This document shows, piece after piece, positions 15,588-24,582 of a DNA stretch of 64,000 nucleotides; position 1 is the first letter of the stretch; every line of letters begins with the position of its first letter. This DNA is from Actinospica sp035493475. Its GTDB lineage: Bacteria; Actinomycetota; Actinomycetes; Streptomycetales; Catenulisporaceae. The position numbers were made by a program, and so were the translations under genes. Under the pieces are notes generated by a model. That model had not been told where the DNA came from, did no database searches, and was given only the letters and a program-made list of their open reading frames with translations. The stretch covers positions 15,529 through 79,528 of the forward strand of contig DATJIF010000103.1 of assembly GCA_035493475.1 (NCBI GenBank). The letters run 5' to 3'.

Positions 15588-16973
15588 TCACGCGTCGAAC
15601 GGCAGGACCCCGGTGAGGGTGGTCGGGCCGCCCAACGGACTGTCCACGTCCAGTGTGCCGTCCACGGTCGCCAGCCGCCGCTGCACGCCGTCCAGGCCGG
15701 TCCCGCCGCCCAGCACGGCGCCGCCGCGGCCGTTGTCGGCGACCGAGAACACTATCTCGTCCCCGCGCCGCCGCACCCGCACGCTGATCGCGCTCGCGGT
15801 GCTGTGCTTCACGGCGTTCGTCAGCAGCTCGGCGACCGCGAAGTACGTGATGGTCTCGGTCGTCGTCGAGGGGCGCCCGGGCAGGTCGATGCCCAGGTTG
15901 ACCCGGATCGGCGAGCGCGCGCCGAGCGAGGTCAGCGCGGACTCGAGCCCGTTGTCCAGGATCGGCGGATGGATCCCGCGCGCCAGGTCCCGCAGCTCGG
16001 TCAGCGTCTCCTTCGTCTGCTGGTGCGCGCCCTCGATCAGGGTGCGCACCCGGTCGGCCGCCGCGGGGTCGTCGCTGTCCAGATCCTCCTTGGCCTGGCC
16101 CAGGTTCATCGCCAGCGCCACGAGCCTGGCCTGCGTCCCGTCGTGCAGGTCGCGCTCGATCCGGCGCAGCTGCTCGTTCGAGGAGTTCACCGCGTCGCTG
16201 CGCGTCTGCTCCAGTTCGCGCACCCGCTGCGAGACCGAGACCGGGCCGAGCAGCGCGCGGCCGAGCAGCCGGTCGAGCGAGGTGAAGCCGTGCACGATCC
16301 AGGGCGTGAGCCAGAACAGCATGAGGCCGATCAGCGCGGTCAGGAGCACGCGCGGCCAGGTGTCCAGGAAGTAGCTCGAGGTGGTCGTGTCCCACAGCGA
16401 GGCGCCCCGGTGCTCCCGGCCGTCCTGGCCGAGCTGCGCGGGCAGGAAGCGGTACCAGATCCAGTACGTCAGCCCGCCGAGCGTGTAGGCCCAGAACACC
16501 ACCGTGAAGCAGAACGTGGCCACGGCCAACGGGAAACGCGCGAGCTGGTAGGCGATGCCGCGCCAGCCGACGGGGTCGCCGAGCCGGGAGACCGCCCAGC
16601 CGAACGGCCCGCTCCGGCGCGCCTTGAACCGGCGCGGCTTCTGGATCCGGCCGCCGAGCAGACCGTTGATCAGGCCCCGGTCCATGGCGCCGAGCCACCG
16701 CCCGAGCACCACCGCGAACGCGAGCACGAAGACGCCGATGACCGTGACGAGCGTGCTGGTGCCGAGCGCGACGAACGCCACCGAGAGGACGAAGCCCAAC
16801 GCCGCGACCGGCAGGCCGGTGAAGCCGTAGAGCAGCTCGGCGTACGTCCGGCCGCGGAACGGGGCGTTCAGGAAGGTGACACGGCGGCCCGGAGCCGGGG
16901 CGGGTACCGGGACCTCGCCCGGCTCCGGGGCGCCCGGCACCGCGTCGACCGGGGACGGATTCACGCTGGACAT
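15588..16973 (-). CDS. sensor histidine kinase, NarL/DesK type
   Basis: A 461-residue membrane kinase. Residues 40-95 hold two close membrane helices (an Actinobacteria DUF1206/sensor-like region), with further helices around 145-180 and 205-230. The HisKA_3 phospho-acceptor His is in IERDLHDGTQARL near residue 278, and the HATPase domain covers about 360-458 (ELLTNAVKHS, VADNGRGG, GTGLDGVQRR). Extracytoplasmic sensing loops are short, so the signal may be membrane stress or a hydrophobic ligand. It is co-transcribed with the response regulator. Confidence 0.92.
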   Translation of the reverse strand: MSSVNPSPVDAVPGAPEPGEVPVPAPAPGRRVTFLNAPFRGRTYAELLYGFTGLPVAALGFVLSVAFVALGTSTLVTVIGVFVLAFAVVLGRWLGAMDRGLINGLLGGRIQKPRRFKARRSGPFGWAVSRLGDPVGWRGIAYQLARFPLAVATFCFTVVFWAYTLGGLTYWIWYRFLPAQLGQDGREHRGASLWDTTTSSYFLDTWPRVLLTALIGLMLFWLTPWIVHGFTSLDRLLGRALLGPVSVSQRVRELEQTRSDAVNSSNEQLRRIERDLHDGTQARLVALAMNLGQAKEDLDSDDPAAADRVRTLIEGAHQQTKETLTELRDLARGIHPPILDNGLESALTSLGARSPIRVNLGIDLPGRPSTTTETITYFAVAELLTNAVKHSTASAISVRVRRRGDEIVFSVADNGRGGAVLGGGTGLDGVQRRLATVDGTLDVDSPLGGPTTLTGVLPFDA

Positions 16974-17042
16974 CTTCGACTCCGAAATCAGGGATACGAC
17001 TCTATGCCCTCGAGTCTGTCCGAGCGCCGGCCCCGTCCCCAG

Positions 17043-17061
17043 CCGGTGGCCTGCCCACCGG
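17043..17061 (-). terminator. hairpin downstream of cystathionine beta-synthase
   Basis: A 7-bp perfect stem (CCGGTGG/CCACCGG) with a 5-nt loop lies 15 bp past the stop of the minus-strand CBS gene and before the kinase gene region. It may end CBS transcription, although no T-run follows. Confidence 0.4.
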
Positions 17062-17076
17062 GGGGTGGGGTTGGCC

Positions 17077-18447
17077 CTACCTTCCGGCCAGGAAGGCCAG
17101 CAGGTCTTGGCGCGAGACGACCGTGCGCGGCTTGCCCTCGACGAGCACCACGGCCGCGTCGGCCTTCTCGAGCACCGCCATCAGGGCGCTGATCGGCTCG
17201 CCGGAGCCGACCTGCGGCAGCGGCGCGCTCTTGTGCTCCTCCAGGGTGTCCTCGAGCTTCGCGCGGCCGGTGAACAGCGCGTCCAGCAGGTCACGCTCGA
17301 CCACCGAGCCCACGATCTCGGCCGCCATCACCGGCGGCTCCTCCTTGACCAGCGGCATCTGGCTCACGCCGTACTCGCGCAGCGTGTCGATCGCCAGCTT
17401 CACGGTCTCGTGCGGGTGGACGTGCACCAGGTCGGGCAGTTGCGCGCCCTTGAGGCCGAGCACGTCGAGCACCGTCGCCTCCATGCCGGGCGGGGTGAGG
17501 AAGCCGTAGTCGGCCATCCAGTCGTCGTTGAAGATCTTCGACAGGTAGCCGCGGCCGGAGTCCGGCAGCAGCACCACCACGACGTCGTCCTCGGTCAGCC
17601 GCTCGGCGTAGCGCAGCGCGGCGACCACCGCCATCCCGCAGGAGCCGCCGACCAGCAGGCCCTCCTCGCGGGCCAGCCGACGGGTCATCACGAAGGCGTC
17701 CTTGTCGGAGACCGCGATGACCTCGTCGGACACGGTGCGGTCGTAGCACTCCGGCCAGAAGTCCTCGCCGACGCCCTCGATCAGGTACGGCCGCCCGGTG
17801 CCGCCGGAGTAGACCGAGCCCTCCGGGTCGGCGCCGATCACCTTGACCGCGCCGCCGGAGACCTCCTTGAGGTAGCGCCCGGTGCCGCTGATGGTGCCGC
17901 CGGTGCCGACGCCCGCGACGAAGGCCGTGAGCCGCCCGTCGGTCTGCTCCCAGATCTCGGGGCCGGTGGAGTGGTAGTGCGAGAGCGGGTTGTTCGGGTT
18001 CGAGTACTGGTCCGGCTTCCAGGCGTCCGGGATCTCGCGCACGAGCCGGTCCGAGACGTTGTAGTACGAGTCAGGGTGCTCGGGGGCGACCGCGGTCGGG
18101 CAGACCACCACGTCCGCGCCGTAGGCCCGCAGCACGTTGATCTTGTCCTGGGAGACCTTGTCCGGGCACACGAACACGCACTTGTAGCCCTTGCGCTGGG
18201 CCACCATGGCCAGCCCGACGCCCGTGTTGCCGCTGGTCGGCTCCACGATGGTGCCGCCCGGGCGCAGCTGCCCGGACTCCTCGGCCGCCTCGATCATCCG
18301 CAGCGCGATCCGGTCCTTCACCGAACCGCCCGGGTTCAGGTACTCGACCTTGGCCAGGACGGTGGCGCGAAGACCCTTCGTCACCGAGTTGAGTTTCACC
18401 AGTGGGGTGTCGCCCACGAGGTCGATCACCGATTCGACGTAGCGCAT
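17077..18447 (-). CDS. cbs: cystathionine beta-synthase with C-terminal CBS domains
   Basis: A 456-residue PLP enzyme that condenses serine (or O-acetylserine) with homocysteine to cystathionine. The catalytic domain shows the PLP lysine in NPGGSVKDRIALRM, the PTSGNTG loop, GVGTGGTISGTGRYLK and GGSCGMAV. From about residue 335 a pair of CBS domains follows (VHPHETVKLAIDTLREYGVS; SALMAVLEKADAAVVLVEG), as in eukaryotic and actinobacterial enzymes. There is no N-terminal heme-binding extension. It is divergent from the SGNH hydrolase gene. Confidence 0.92.
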   Translation of the reverse strand: MRYVESVIDLVGDTPLVKLNSVTKGLRATVLAKVEYLNPGGSVKDRIALRMIEAAEESGQLRPGGTIVEPTSGNTGVGLAMVAQRKGYKCVFVCPDKVSQDKINVLRAYGADVVVCPTAVAPEHPDSYYNVSDRLVREIPDAWKPDQYSNPNNPLSHYHSTGPEIWEQTDGRLTAFVAGVGTGGTISGTGRYLKEVSGGAVKVIGADPEGSVYSGGTGRPYLIEGVGEDFWPECYDRTVSDEVIAVSDKDAFVMTRRLAREEGLLVGGSCGMAVVAALRYAERLTEDDVVVVLLPDSGRGYLSKIFNDDWMADYGFLTPPGMEATVLDVLGLKGAQLPDLVHVHPHETVKLAIDTLREYGVSQMPLVKEEPPVMAAEIVGSVVERDLLDALFTGRAKLEDTLEEHKSAPLPQVGSGEPISALMAVLEKADAAVVLVEGKPRTVVSRQDLLAFLAGR

Positions 18448-18539
18448 GGGGCCAGCCTATCGGCGCTTCGCATGCAATTCTCACCATCCGGACGCGCGAA
18501 GCGGGTATCTTCCTGCTACTGGGGAGAGGAGCTGTGAAG

Positions 18540-19385
18540 ATGGGCTTTTCACCAAGGAAGGCGGCCGCGGCCGCCCTGTTGAGCGGTGGCGGGCTGACGG
18601 TGCTCGCGGGAGCGTCGGTCGGACTCGTGATGGCGGAGGCCAAACTGGCCCGTAAGACGATCGGACCGGCGCTGAGCGTGCCGCCGGCCGCGGACGGGCT
18701 GTACGGCGAGCACCTGGCCAGGGACGGCGAGCGTCCGCTGCGGCTGGCGATCCTGGGCGACTCCACGGCCGCCGGCTACGGCGTGGAGCGGCCCGAGCAG
18801 ACACCCGGCGCGCTGCTGGCCGGGGCGCTGGTCGCGCACACCGGCTGCCCGGTGCTGTTCCGCAACGAGGCCAGGGTCGGCGCGTGCTCGGAGGAGCTGG
18901 CCGGGCAGGTGGACCGGCTGCTGGAGGACGGGCCCGACCAGGCCCCGCAGCTGGCCGCGATCATGATCGGCGCCAACGACGTGACGCACCGGATGCCGCC
19001 GCGCGAGGCCGCCCGGCAGCTCGGCGAGGCCGTGGCCCGGCTGCGCGAGGCTGGCTGCGAGGTGGTGGTCGGCACGTGCCCGGATCTGGGCACGATCCGC
19101 CCGGTCCAGCCGCCACTGCGCTGGCTCGCGCGGCGCTGGAGCCGGCAACTCGGCCTCCTGCAGGGGCACGCCGTGACGGCTGCCGGCGGCAGTTCCGTGC
19201 CCATCGGGGCATTGCTCGGCCCGGAGTTCGCCGCGCGCGCCGAACTGTTCGGCCCGGACCGCTTCCACCCGTCGGTCGTCGGCTACCAGACCGCCGTCTC
19301 CGCGCTGCTGCCCTCGCTCGCCTCCGCGGCCTGGCGGCTGACCCCGCACACGGCCATCGGACTGGCCACCCTTACCGGCGAGTAA
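18540..19385 (+). CDS. membrane-anchored SGNH/GDSL hydrolase
   Basis: A 281-residue SGNH hydrolase. A hydrophobic stretch at residues 9-32 can act as an uncleaved anchor. The catalytic Ser is in LAILGDSTAAGYG (Ser75); block III is IMIGANDVTH, with the Asn; the catalytic Asp/His lie in GPDRFHPSVVGY. Family members cleave acyl or acetyl esters of lipids or glycans. ATG 18540 has GAGGAG 8 bases upstream; GTG 18534 is an alternative. It is followed by a thiolase gene on the same strand. Confidence 0.88.
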   Translation: MGFSPRKAAAAALLSGGGLTVLAGASVGLVMAEAKLARKTIGPALSVPPAADGLYGEHLARDGERPLRLAILGDSTAAGYGVERPEQTPGALLAGALVAHTGCPVLFRNEARVGACSEELAGQVDRLLEDGPDQAPQLAAIMIGANDVTHRMPPREAARQLGEAVARLREAGCEVVVGTCPDLGTIRPVQPPLRWLARRWSRQLGLLQGHAVTAAGGSSVPIGALLGPEFAARAELFGPDRFHPSVVGYQTAVSALLPSLASAAWRLTPHTAIGLATLTGE

Positions 19386-19454
19386 CATTTCCGGTAGCGT
19401 CGTCACGGACAGAGCAGTCACGCAGTCCGCAGCCCAAGCGAGGAGTGTCCACCG

Positions 19455-20675
19455 ATGCCCGAAGCCGTCATCGTCGCCGCCGCCCGTACCCCGATCGGGC
19501 GAGCGGGCAAGGGATCGCTCAAGGACCTGCGACCCGACGACCTCGCCGTGGCGGCCGTGCGCGCCGCGCTGGCCCAGGTGCCCGACCTCGACCCGCGCGA
19601 GATCGACGACCTGATGCTCGGCTGCGGCCTGCCCGGCGGCGAGTCAGGGTTCAACATGGCCCGCGTCGTCGCCACCCTGCTCGGCTACGACTTCCTGCCC
19701 GGCACGACGCTGACCCGCTACTGCGCCTCGTCGCTGCAGACCACGCGGATGGCCCTGCACGCGATCAAGGCGGGCGAGGGCGACGTCTTCATCAGCGCGG
19801 GCGTCGAGTCCGTCTCCAGCTACGCGCGCGGCAGTTCCGACTCGTGGCCCAACACCACGAACCCGGTCTTCAACAACGCCCTCGCGCGCACCGTCAAGCG
19901 CTCCGAGGAAGGCGCCGAGACCTGGACCGACCCGCGCGAGAGCGGCGAGGTCCCCGACATCTACATCGCGATGGGCCAGACCGCCGAGAACCTGGCGCAG
20001 GTCAAGAACGTGACCCGCCGCGACATGGACGAGTTCGGCGTGCGCTCGCAGAACCTCGCCGAGAAGGCCATCGCCGAGGGCTTCTGGGCCCGCGAGATCA
20101 CCCCGGTCACCCTCCCCGACGGCACGGTCGTCAGCGCCGACGACGGCCCCCGCGCCGGCGTCACCCTCGAAAGCGTCGAAGGCCTCAAGCCGGTCTTCCG
20201 CCCCGACGGCCGGGTCACCGCGGGCAACTGCTGCCCCCTCAACGACGGCGCCGCGGCCCTCGTCATCATGTCCGACACCAAGGCCCGCGACCTCGGCCTG
20301 ACCCCCCTGGCCCGCATCGTCTCCACCGGCGTGACGGCCCTCTCCCCCGAGATCATGGGCCTGGGCCCCGTCGAGGCGAGCAAGCAGGCCCTCAAGCGCG
20401 CCGGCATGTCCGTCAACGACATCGACCTCGTCGAGATCAACGAGGCCTTCGCCGCCCAGGTGATCCCGTCCTACCGCGACCTGGGCATCGACATCGACCG
20501 CCTGAACGTCAACGGCGGCGCGATCGCCGTCGGCCACCCCTTCGGCATGACCGGCGCCCGGATCACCACCACCCTGATCAACTCGCTGCGCACCCACGAC
20601 AAGCAGTTCGGCCTCGAGACCATGTGCGTAGGCGGCGGCCAGGGCATGGCCCTCATCATCGAGCGCCTCAGCTAG
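19455..20675 (+). CDS. acetyl-CoA C-acetyltransferase (thiolase)
   Basis: A 406-residue type II thiolase. The acyl-accepting Cys is in TRYCASSLQT near residue 90; the catalytic blocks NEAFAAQ, GGAIAVGHPFGMTGAR (His) and CVGGGQGMAL (second Cys) are all intact. It joins or cleaves acetyl groups on acyl-CoA, either in fatty-acid beta-oxidation or acetoacetyl-CoA formation. No other beta-oxidation genes are adjacent, so the direction cannot be told. Confidence 0.93.
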   Translation: MPEAVIVAAARTPIGRAGKGSLKDLRPDDLAVAAVRAALAQVPDLDPREIDDLMLGCGLPGGESGFNMARVVATLLGYDFLPGTTLTRYCASSLQTTRMALHAIKAGEGDVFISAGVESVSSYARGSSDSWPNTTNPVFNNALARTVKRSEEGAETWTDPRESGEVPDIYIAMGQTAENLAQVKNVTRRDMDEFGVRSQNLAEKAIAEGFWAREITPVTLPDGTVVSADDGPRAGVTLESVEGLKPVFRPDGRVTAGNCCPLNDGAAALVIMSDTKARDLGLTPLARIVSTGVTALSPEIMGLGPVEASKQALKRAGMSVNDIDLVEINEAFAAQVIPSYRDLGIDIDRLNVNGGAIAVGHPFGMTGARITTTLINSLRTHDKQFGLETMCVGGGQGMALIIERLS

Positions 20676-20724
20676 CAGCCACCACCCAGGAGCTGGCCGC
20701 GCTGCAGTAAGCCCCCCAAGGCAC

Positions 20725-21177
20725 CTAAAGCACCCCGGCCAGCTCCTGAGCCGCCCGAAGCACCCCCTCCAACACCCCTTCCACCCGCACCCGCTCAGCG
20801 TCCCCCGCCGCCGACACCTCCCAAACCGTCATCCCCATCCCCATCCCTATCCCCGCCCCGCCCTCATCCACCGTCGCCCGCCGACAGACCTCCATCAGAT
20901 CGTGCCCGGTAACCCCGATCTGATCCCCCACGACGAACGGCCCCTCGAACGGCAACGCCCGCCACACCGGAGCCGATTCCGCACCCCTTTCTTCGACCCC
21001 CTGCGCCGCGAGCGCCACCCGCTCGGCCAGTTCGTGCCCCGCCGCGGCACGCGTGCGCCCGTCCGGCAGCCGACCGAGCAACTTGGACTCGGGCATGCTG
21101 CGGAAATGCCCCGACAGCCGACTCAACACGGCCTCGAGTCGGGCGGAAACGGACGCGACGCCAACCAGGTCTTGCAC
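20725..21177 (-). CDS. conserved actinobacterial protein of unknown function
   Basis: A 150-residue cytosolic protein from GTG 21177. The N-terminus (SARLEAVLSRLSGHFRSMPESKLLGRLPDGRTRAAAGHELAE, interrupted here for length, with key residues S-x-L-x-G-R-L) and the middle VVGDQIGVTGHDL resemble uncharacterised Streptomyces proteins of this size. No catalytic motif or membrane segment is visible. A Gly-Met stretch GIGMGMGM marks a low-complexity insert. It converges on the thiolase gene. Confidence 0.55.
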   Translation of the reverse strand: MQDLVGVASVSARLEAVLSRLSGHFRSMPESKLLGRLPDGRTRAAAGHELAERVALAAQGVEERGAESAPVWRALPFEGPFVVGDQIGVTGHDLMEVCRRATVDEGGAGIGMGMGMTVWEVSAAGDAERVRVEGVLEGVLRAAQELAGVL

Positions 21178-21394
21178 TCGTCCAGCCTAATCCAGCGGCC
21201 GCCGCGCGCACGCCGTTCCCCCCGAATTCACCGCCCCGCCCGCTGTTCGGCGCCAGTCCGCCCGGATTCGCCCGCCGCCGGGGGTTGCCTAGCGCGCGAA
21301 GCTCAGGCACAGTCAAGTCACGGGCCGGTCACGCCCCCGACAGCCGTCATTTCCCCATACCCGGTACTCCGGTTCACCCTTGGGAGACGCCCCT

Positions 21395-21625
21395 ATGTCG
21401 ATGCACCACTCGGATCAGACTCATCGCAACCTGCTCGCCCGCATCCCCCAGGTCACCGGCCGCGCACTGAACGAATGGTGCCGCGAAGTCGACGCCGGCC
21501 CGGGCCTCGTCCGCTTCGAGGAGCGCGTCAACTGGCTCCGCTACGAGTTCGATCTCCCGCACAGCTACGCCGCCGCCATCGTGCACGAGCACGACCTGCG
21601 CCGCGCCGCCCGCGCCTTCGCCTAA
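21395..21625 (+). CDS. DUF4287-type small protein
   Basis: A 76-residue protein starting MSMHH at ATG 21395, with GGGAG about 8 bases upstream. Residues 1-76 match the DUF4287 pattern: a helical segment ending W(C/L), then WLRYEFDLPHSYAAAIVHEHDLRRAAR. Function unknown; often found in actinobacteria as a stand-alone cytosolic protein. It lies just upstream of the tRNA-Leu gene. Confidence 0.75.
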   Translation: MSMHHSDQTHRNLLARIPQVTGRALNEWCREVDAGPGLVRFEERVNWLRYEFDLPHSYAAAIVHEHDLRRAARAFA

Positions 21626-21666
21626 CCCCGCACCGACCCGGTACGCTGTCCCGGCGCCCCGCGCGC

Positions 21667-21749
<83 letters not shown>

Positions 21750-21909
21750 CCGGCTCTGAGCTGCGGATTCCGGATCAGCTTGTGCGCATCTCCAAGATCC
21801 TGGACTGGCCGCAGTCTCAGTTTCAGTCTCTGTTTGCTGTTCCGTGACTGCCGTCTTCTCGGCCGTGCCGACCGTGGGCGGCGGCCGCGGCCGCCGCGGG
21901 GTCAATAGG

Positions 21910-22320
21910 ATGTGTGCCGTGCCTCCCGTAGCCGCACCTAGATTGCGGCGGACTGCGAACGAGTTGGAGTTGGCGCTGTCGGCTGGGGCTGCGCGTCTGC
22001 TTGGTTCTGCTTTGCGGCGGGCGAGTGCGGAGCTTGCCGCGCTCGTTGAGGGGGCGCCGGCTCCATACGCGGAGTGGCTGTCGCGCATCGTCATCCGTGA
22101 GAAGGAGAGCGGCAGGGTCTGCCTTTCGGTTGACGAGGGTGGCTCGGCGCTGGTGGTGGAGGGTGAGCGCCAGTATCTGGACATACTGGCTGAGAACATC
22201 GAAGGCTTCATCGACGACGTGCGGAGTCCTGGGGATCATCTGCACATCGAGTACTTCGAGGGCCACTTCTATCTTGCCCCCAGCGATATCTCGCTCACGG
22301 TCGTGGCGGAGCACGGCTGA
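21910..22320 (+). CDS. Imm32-like immunity-family protein
   Basis: A 136-residue protein from ATG 21910. The N-terminal half is helical and Ala/Leu-rich; the C-terminal half (LDILAENIEGFIDD, GDHLHIEYFEGHFYLAPSD) resembles the Imm32 family, whose members occur as immunity proteins near polymorphic toxins but also alone in actinobacteria. No toxin gene is recognisable next to it. It begins about 160 bp after the tRNA-Leu. Confidence 0.55.
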   Translation: MCAVPPVAAPRLRRTANELELALSAGAARLLGSALRRASAELAALVEGAPAPYAEWLSRIVIREKESGRVCLSVDEGGSALVVEGERQYLDILAENIEGFIDDVRSPGDHLHIEYFEGHFYLAPSDISLTVVAEHG

Positions 22321-22359
22321 GGGACGTTTGATCGGCGTTTGATCGGTTCTTTCGCGGGG

Positions 22360-23079
22360 TCAGCGTCCCCAGTACAGGGCTGCGTCGCGGCCTGTGCGGG
22401 TTAGGCCGATCTGTTGGTCTAGGGAGCGGTTGTCGCCGGGGCGCTTGGGTGCGTTGTGGGCCAGTTCGCGGATCGACGCTATGCAGACGGCGAGGAATTG
22501 GGCGGCGGGGGCGACTAGGGCGTCCACCGATTGGGTGAGTTCGTCTAGGCGGCGGCGTTGGGCGCGGTTGGACCAGCCGTGGAGGTGTGGGGAGGCGCAC
22601 TTGGCGGTGTTGGCCAGGACTGCGAAGGCTAGATCTTCGAAGGTCGGATCGGCTGCGGGGGCGCATGCGGCTTGTAGGCGTTGCTCGGCGGTGGCGAAGC
22701 GGTCGGGGTCGTGGACGGTGATCGCTTGTTTGGATTCCCCTGGCCCTACGAGGATGGGCTTGAGGGTGATCGCGCCGGATGCCACGAGTTCGTCGACGTG
22801 TTTGTTGATGGCCTTGGGGCCGCGCTCAGCGAGCCAGGTCGGGATTACCGTGCGCATCTTGGACATTCGCAGGTTGGCGAAGAGGATTCCGAAGGACGGC
22901 GCGCTGGCGGGCGCCGGATCGGCATCGGCGTCGTGGTCGGCGCGTAGCTGGATGCGGCCGTTCAGGACCATTTCCACCAGGTCGGCGGCTGCTAACGAGT
23001 ACGCCAGATCTGCGGAGAAGCGCGGCCGACCGCTCTTGCTGTCGATCGCGAGAATCGCTAGCTCAGAACCCAACCCCAT
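22360..23079 (-). CDS. GPP34 family phosphoprotein
   Basis: A 239-residue protein of the GPP34 (GOLPH3-like) family, recognised by FSADLAYSLAAADLVEMVLNG near the N-terminus and its all-helical pattern; eukaryotic members bind phosphatidylinositol-4-phosphate at the Golgi. Streptomycetes carry several copies of unknown role. Codon 29 (22993-22995) is TTA, so expression should depend on the bldA-like tRNA encoded about 1.2 kb away. It is the last gene of the minus-strand series with the ATP-grasp, HD and SanA-like genes, 11 bp after the ATP-grasp stop. Confidence 0.8.
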   Translation of the reverse strand: MGLGSELAILAIDSKSGRPRFSADLAYSLAAADLVEMVLNGRIQLRADHDADADPAPASAPSFGILFANLRMSKMRTVIPTWLAERGPKAINKHVDELVASGAITLKPILVGPGESKQAITVHDPDRFATAEQRLQAACAPAADPTFEDLAFAVLANTAKCASPHLHGWSNRAQRRRLDELTQSVDALVAPAAQFLAVCIASIRELAHNAPKRPGDNRSLDQQIGLTRTGRDAALYWGR

Positions 23080-23090
23080 GGAACGGGATA

Positions 23091-23930
23091 TTACGCCCAG
23101 ACACGGCGCGTGCGTAGGTGCTCGAGGTCTGGTTCGGCGACGTTCTTGAGGGGGCCGGCGGCGCGTAGGACCACGTCCAGGACGCGGTCGGGGTCTGCGG
23201 CGTAGCAGTTGGCGAACCAGGCCATGTTCGCCTCGATTACCACCCAGCGCTGGCGGTCCGATCTTGGATCGCGTGCGAGTCCTATGTCCACGACGACTGC
23301 GCTGGGGAGGGAATGGCGCACGTGTCTGGTCAGGGTCGCTGCGAAGGCGCGTATTTCGGGTTCGCGTGGGTCACCGTCTAGCGGGGCTACGTCGAGGAGG
23401 CCGTGTACGGCGTAGCGGCTTGCGGCGGCGACTTCGCCGTCGAGCAGGAAGAGTCGGTACTCGGCCGCGAGGTTCGCTACTTCACTGATCAATACCGGGG
23501 TCTCTGGGAGGAGCGGGTCGGTTCCGTGGCGTGGGACGTGTGTGCCGTCGAGGTAGACCTGAGCGGGGAACGATTTTTCGCTTGGTGGCTTGACGAATGC
23601 GGGTTCTGTCAGCGCCCACGCGTCGGAGAGGGTTGCCGACTCGATGCGTCTGCCGGTGAATCGACGTGCGAGGTTGGGCAGCCATGCGTCGTCCGGTTCG
23701 AGGAGGCCGATGGCGACTTGATCTGCCACGCGGCTGGCAGCGTGGGGGCCGCCGTACCAGTGTGTGGCGCGGCCGGTGAGTCCTGACAGGTCTTCGGGTC
23801 CGGAGACACGCCGCACCTCGAGGCCGCGTCGTGCGGCGGCGTCGGCCAACAGTTCTGCGGAGCTCGTCGTGGGTGTTCCGAGGAGCAGCACGGCGGCGAC
23901 GGAGGCACCAGAAGAACAGCGGCCTTCCAT
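23091..23930 (-). CDS. ATP-grasp domain-containing protein
   Basis: A 279-residue protein of the ATP-grasp type (DUF4343-like). Recognisable parts are the N-terminal VLLLGTPTTSSAELL, TEPAFVKPPSEKSFPAQVY with the ATP lysine, the acidic metal-binding strand RWVVIEANMAWF and the C-terminal ANCYAADPDRVLDVVLRA. ATP-grasp ligases couple a carboxylate to an amine, thiol or similar through an acyl phosphate; the substrates are unknown. Its ATG directly abuts the stop of the preceding HD gene, so the two are translationally coupled. Confidence 0.78.
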   Translation of the reverse strand: MEGRCSSGASVAAVLLLGTPTTSSAELLADAAARRGLEVRRVSGPEDLSGLTGRATHWYGGPHAASRVADQVAIGLLEPDDAWLPNLARRFTGRRIESATLSDAWALTEPAFVKPPSEKSFPAQVYLDGTHVPRHGTDPLLPETPVLISEVANLAAEYRLFLLDGEVAAASRYAVHGLLDVAPLDGDPREPEIRAFAATLTRHVRHSLPSAVVVDIGLARDPRSDRQRWVVIEANMAWFANCYAADPDRVLDVVLRAAGPLKNVAEPDLEHLRTRRVWA

Positions 23931-24482
23931 CTACGGCTGCGCGGCCATCAGGGCTGAGACGCGGGCCACGGCGGCGAAGATGTGGGGCGTGGCCTCAGTC
24001 ATGGTCTCGGCGACGATGGTGCCGTCGGCATAGCGGTTGAAGATCTCGGCTAGGCGGGACGTGGCGTCGGTGAGTTCGCCGTTGGGGGTGGTGGAGATGT
24101 CGCAGTAGGTCAGGGCGTCGTCGAGGAGGCCGCCCAGGGGTGGGAACTCCGCGTCGAGGTCCTTGTCGAGGTCGCGGAATCTGGCTTCGATGTGGGCGCA
24201 CGTGTGGTGCGCCACGAGGGAGCAGAGGCGGGGGTCCGCGCCGGCCACGTCGCGGAGGTAGCGGGCGCCGTCGAGTTGGTGCATGCCCGTCTTGACGAGG
24301 TCGGGGGCGTAGCCGATGTCGTGCAGCCACGCCGCGGCGGCCAGCAGGTCCGCGTCGTCACCGAGGATGTCCGCCAGCAGTTCGGCGAGCTCGCCGACGC
24401 CCTGGGTGTGCGCCCAGCGGCGCGGCAGCGGGTCGGCGAGGAGCTGCTCGGCGAGTTCGCGGGACCAGGGGAGGAAATCCAT
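23931..24482 (-). CDS. HD domain-containing phosphohydrolase
   Basis: A 183-residue HD-superfamily protein: first His in RRWAHTQGVGELAELLA, then AAWLHDIGYAPDL as the H-D doublet, and VAHHTCAHIEA as a later metal site. Family members are metal-dependent phosphatases or phosphodiesterases acting on nucleotides; the substrate is not known. Its stop codon abuts the start of the ATP-grasp gene, so the two are in one operon. Confidence 0.85.
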   Translation of the reverse strand: MDFLPWSRELAEQLLADPLPRRWAHTQGVGELAELLADILGDDADLLAAAAWLHDIGYAPDLVKTGMHQLDGARYLRDVAGADPRLCSLVAHHTCAHIEARFRDLDKDLDAEFPPLGGLLDDALTYCDISTTPNGELTDATSRLAEIFNRYADGTIVAETMTEATPHIFAAVARVSALMAAQP

Positions 24483-24582
24483 GGCTACGAACCTAGCTCA
24501 CGTCGCCCACACGGTTGGCGAAGTTGCGGAGTCGGGCGAGGCGTAGCGGGGACACGGGCGACGGCAGCAGGGCAGAGGCGGG

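Noticed and set aside
14874..17192. 772-codon open frame on the plus strand
   Set aside because: It is the antisense shadow of the response regulator and histidine kinase genes, with low-complexity Arg/Gln/His composition and no domains.
16876..18537. 553-codon open frame on the plus strand
   Set aside because: It lies opposite cystathionine beta-synthase, whose motifs are complete; the shadow has none.
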